Below are positions 5,313 through 5,699 of a stretch of DNA of 5,699 bases, in pieces. Both the position numbers and the translations under genes were made by a program. The notes below the pieces were generated by a model. That model made no database searches, had not been told where the DNA came from, and saw only the letters and a program-made list of their open reading frames with translations. This DNA comes from Alphaproteobacteria bacterium. Its GTDB lineage: Bacteria > Pseudomonadota > Alphaproteobacteria > Puniceispirillales > UBA1172. Numbering within the stretch: position 1 is the first letter of the stretch; each line of letters begins with the position of its first letter. The stretch covers positions 1 to 5,699 of the forward strand of contig JAGWAQ010000120.1 of NCBI GenBank assembly GCA_021296375.1. The letters run 5' to 3'.

Positions 5313-5582
5313 CGAATATTTGCCCGAATTGACCGTGGTGATCACTTGCTGTGGTCTGTTATTTCTGGCGGAGACGTTGTCACCGAAACGGGCACATGCT
5401 TCGGCGCGGGTGCGGAAAACATAAACGCCGCCCGCGTCATCCTGATCCGTCCCCATCAAATAGAATTTTTGCACCAGCCCTTCAAGGTCACGATAAACGG
5501 GGGCCGAATCATGAAACTTTGCCTTCAGCTCATCTTCGGTTGCCCCTTGGGGGCGGGTAAATCTGGAAATCACAATATGCAT
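5304..5582 (-). CDS. small dimeric alpha/beta-barrel protein (YdhR/ABM-like)
   Basis: This 92-residue protein has the pattern of a ferredoxin-like dimeric alpha/beta barrel. MHIVISRFTRP is a first strand, then comes a helix (about 16-28), then LEGLVQKFYLMG (33-44), AGGVYVFRTRAEACARF (50-66) with the strand-helix step typical of YdhR-like proteins, and a last short strand. Relatives include putative mono-oxygenases and antibiotic biosynthesis monooxygenase (ABM)-fold proteins. No cofactor or catalytic residue can be named, and many members have no known reaction. ATG 5582 has AGGGG 5 nt upstream and a promoter 22 nt upstream. The protein sits first in a probable two-gene operon with the methyltransferase, but the sequence shows no functional link between the two. 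Membership of the fold is likely; the exact family is less sure. Confidence 0.75.
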   Translation of the reverse strand: MHIVISRFTRPQGATEDELKAKFHDSAPVYRDLEGLVQKFYLMGTDQDDAGGVYVFRTRAEACARFGDNVSARNNRPQQVITTVNSGKYSLN

Positions 5583-5603
5583 ATCGGCCCCTGTCCTGGC
5601 TAA

Positions 5604-5632
5604 AATATGACCAGATTGACAGGCGGCGTCAA
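5604..5632 (-). promoter_or_regulatory. sigma70-type promoter of the barrel-protein/methyltransferase operon
   Basis: On the minus strand TTGACG (-35, 5627-5632) is followed after 17 bp by CATATT (-10, 5604-5609), giving five and four consensus matches. Transcription would start near 5597, leaving a leader of about 15 nt with the AGGGG ribosome-binding site. Nothing else between here and the window end suggests a better promoter. Confidence 0.55.
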
Positions 5633-5699
5633 AACGTATTTAACGATCGGCATCAAAAACCCCGTGACATGAAAAGCTCTTCCCATGCCCTTTCCCATG

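Noticed and set aside
5133..5603. Plus-strand open frame of 156 codons
   Set aside because: It lies antisense across the methyltransferase start and the whole barrel-protein gene, both of which have family motifs, start signals and a promoter.
5669..5699. ATG at 5669 opening a plus-strand frame to the window end
   Set aside because: Only ten codons are visible, with no clear ribosome-binding site and no recognisable sequence, so a gene cannot be supported.

Overview
The window looks like bacterial chromosome, most likely from a (probably marine) alphaproteobacterium. That placement is an inference. It rests on the GC-rich codon use of most genes and on a hydroxyectoine-type eutB-eutC pair, best known from marine and salt-adapted Proteobacteria. 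TGA ends several intact genes here, so the standard code applies.

Layout. Positions 1-541 are strikingly AT-rich. They hold the 5' part of a leftward RmlD-like sugar-nucleotide SDR gene, of the kind found in surface-polysaccharide clusters, with its own good sigma70-type promoter. The SDR frame is cut by a TGA exactly where the family motif STD(C/Y)VFSG has Cys or Tyr, and the frame continues correctly to the window edge. A tRNA-Thr(UGU) gene at 542-617 marks the switch to GC-rich DNA. Positions 618-987 contain no gene. They hold a three-copy 16-bp tandem repeat and what looks like the decayed right end of an IS21-family element, whose last bases form a perfect TTGACA.

Positions 988-3908 are a rightward block: a DMT/EamA-type inner-membrane transporter, then eutB (PLP-dependent hydroxyectoine-utilization dehydratase family) and eutC (ornithine cyclodeaminase/mu-crystallin-family reductase), with eutB and eutC overlapping by 11 nt. 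Together they suggest uptake or export of a small solute plus a dehydrate-then-reduce conversion of a hydroxylated (cyclic) amino acid. eutA, eutD, eutE, the TRAP transporter and the EnuR regulator of classical clusters are not in the window.

Positions 3934-5582 are leftward. A small dimeric alpha/beta-barrel (YdhR/ABM-like) protein and a zinc-dependent homocysteine S-methyltransferase-family enzyme form a likely operon from a promoter near 5604-5632. A stand-alone STAS-domain anti-anti-sigma-like protein follows. The methyltransferase ribosome-binding site lies inside another 16-bp tandem repeat. The eutC and STAS genes converge on a short junction with a repeated 10-mer and a perfect palindrome. 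No CRISPR array, integrase, toxin or obvious defence system was seen.
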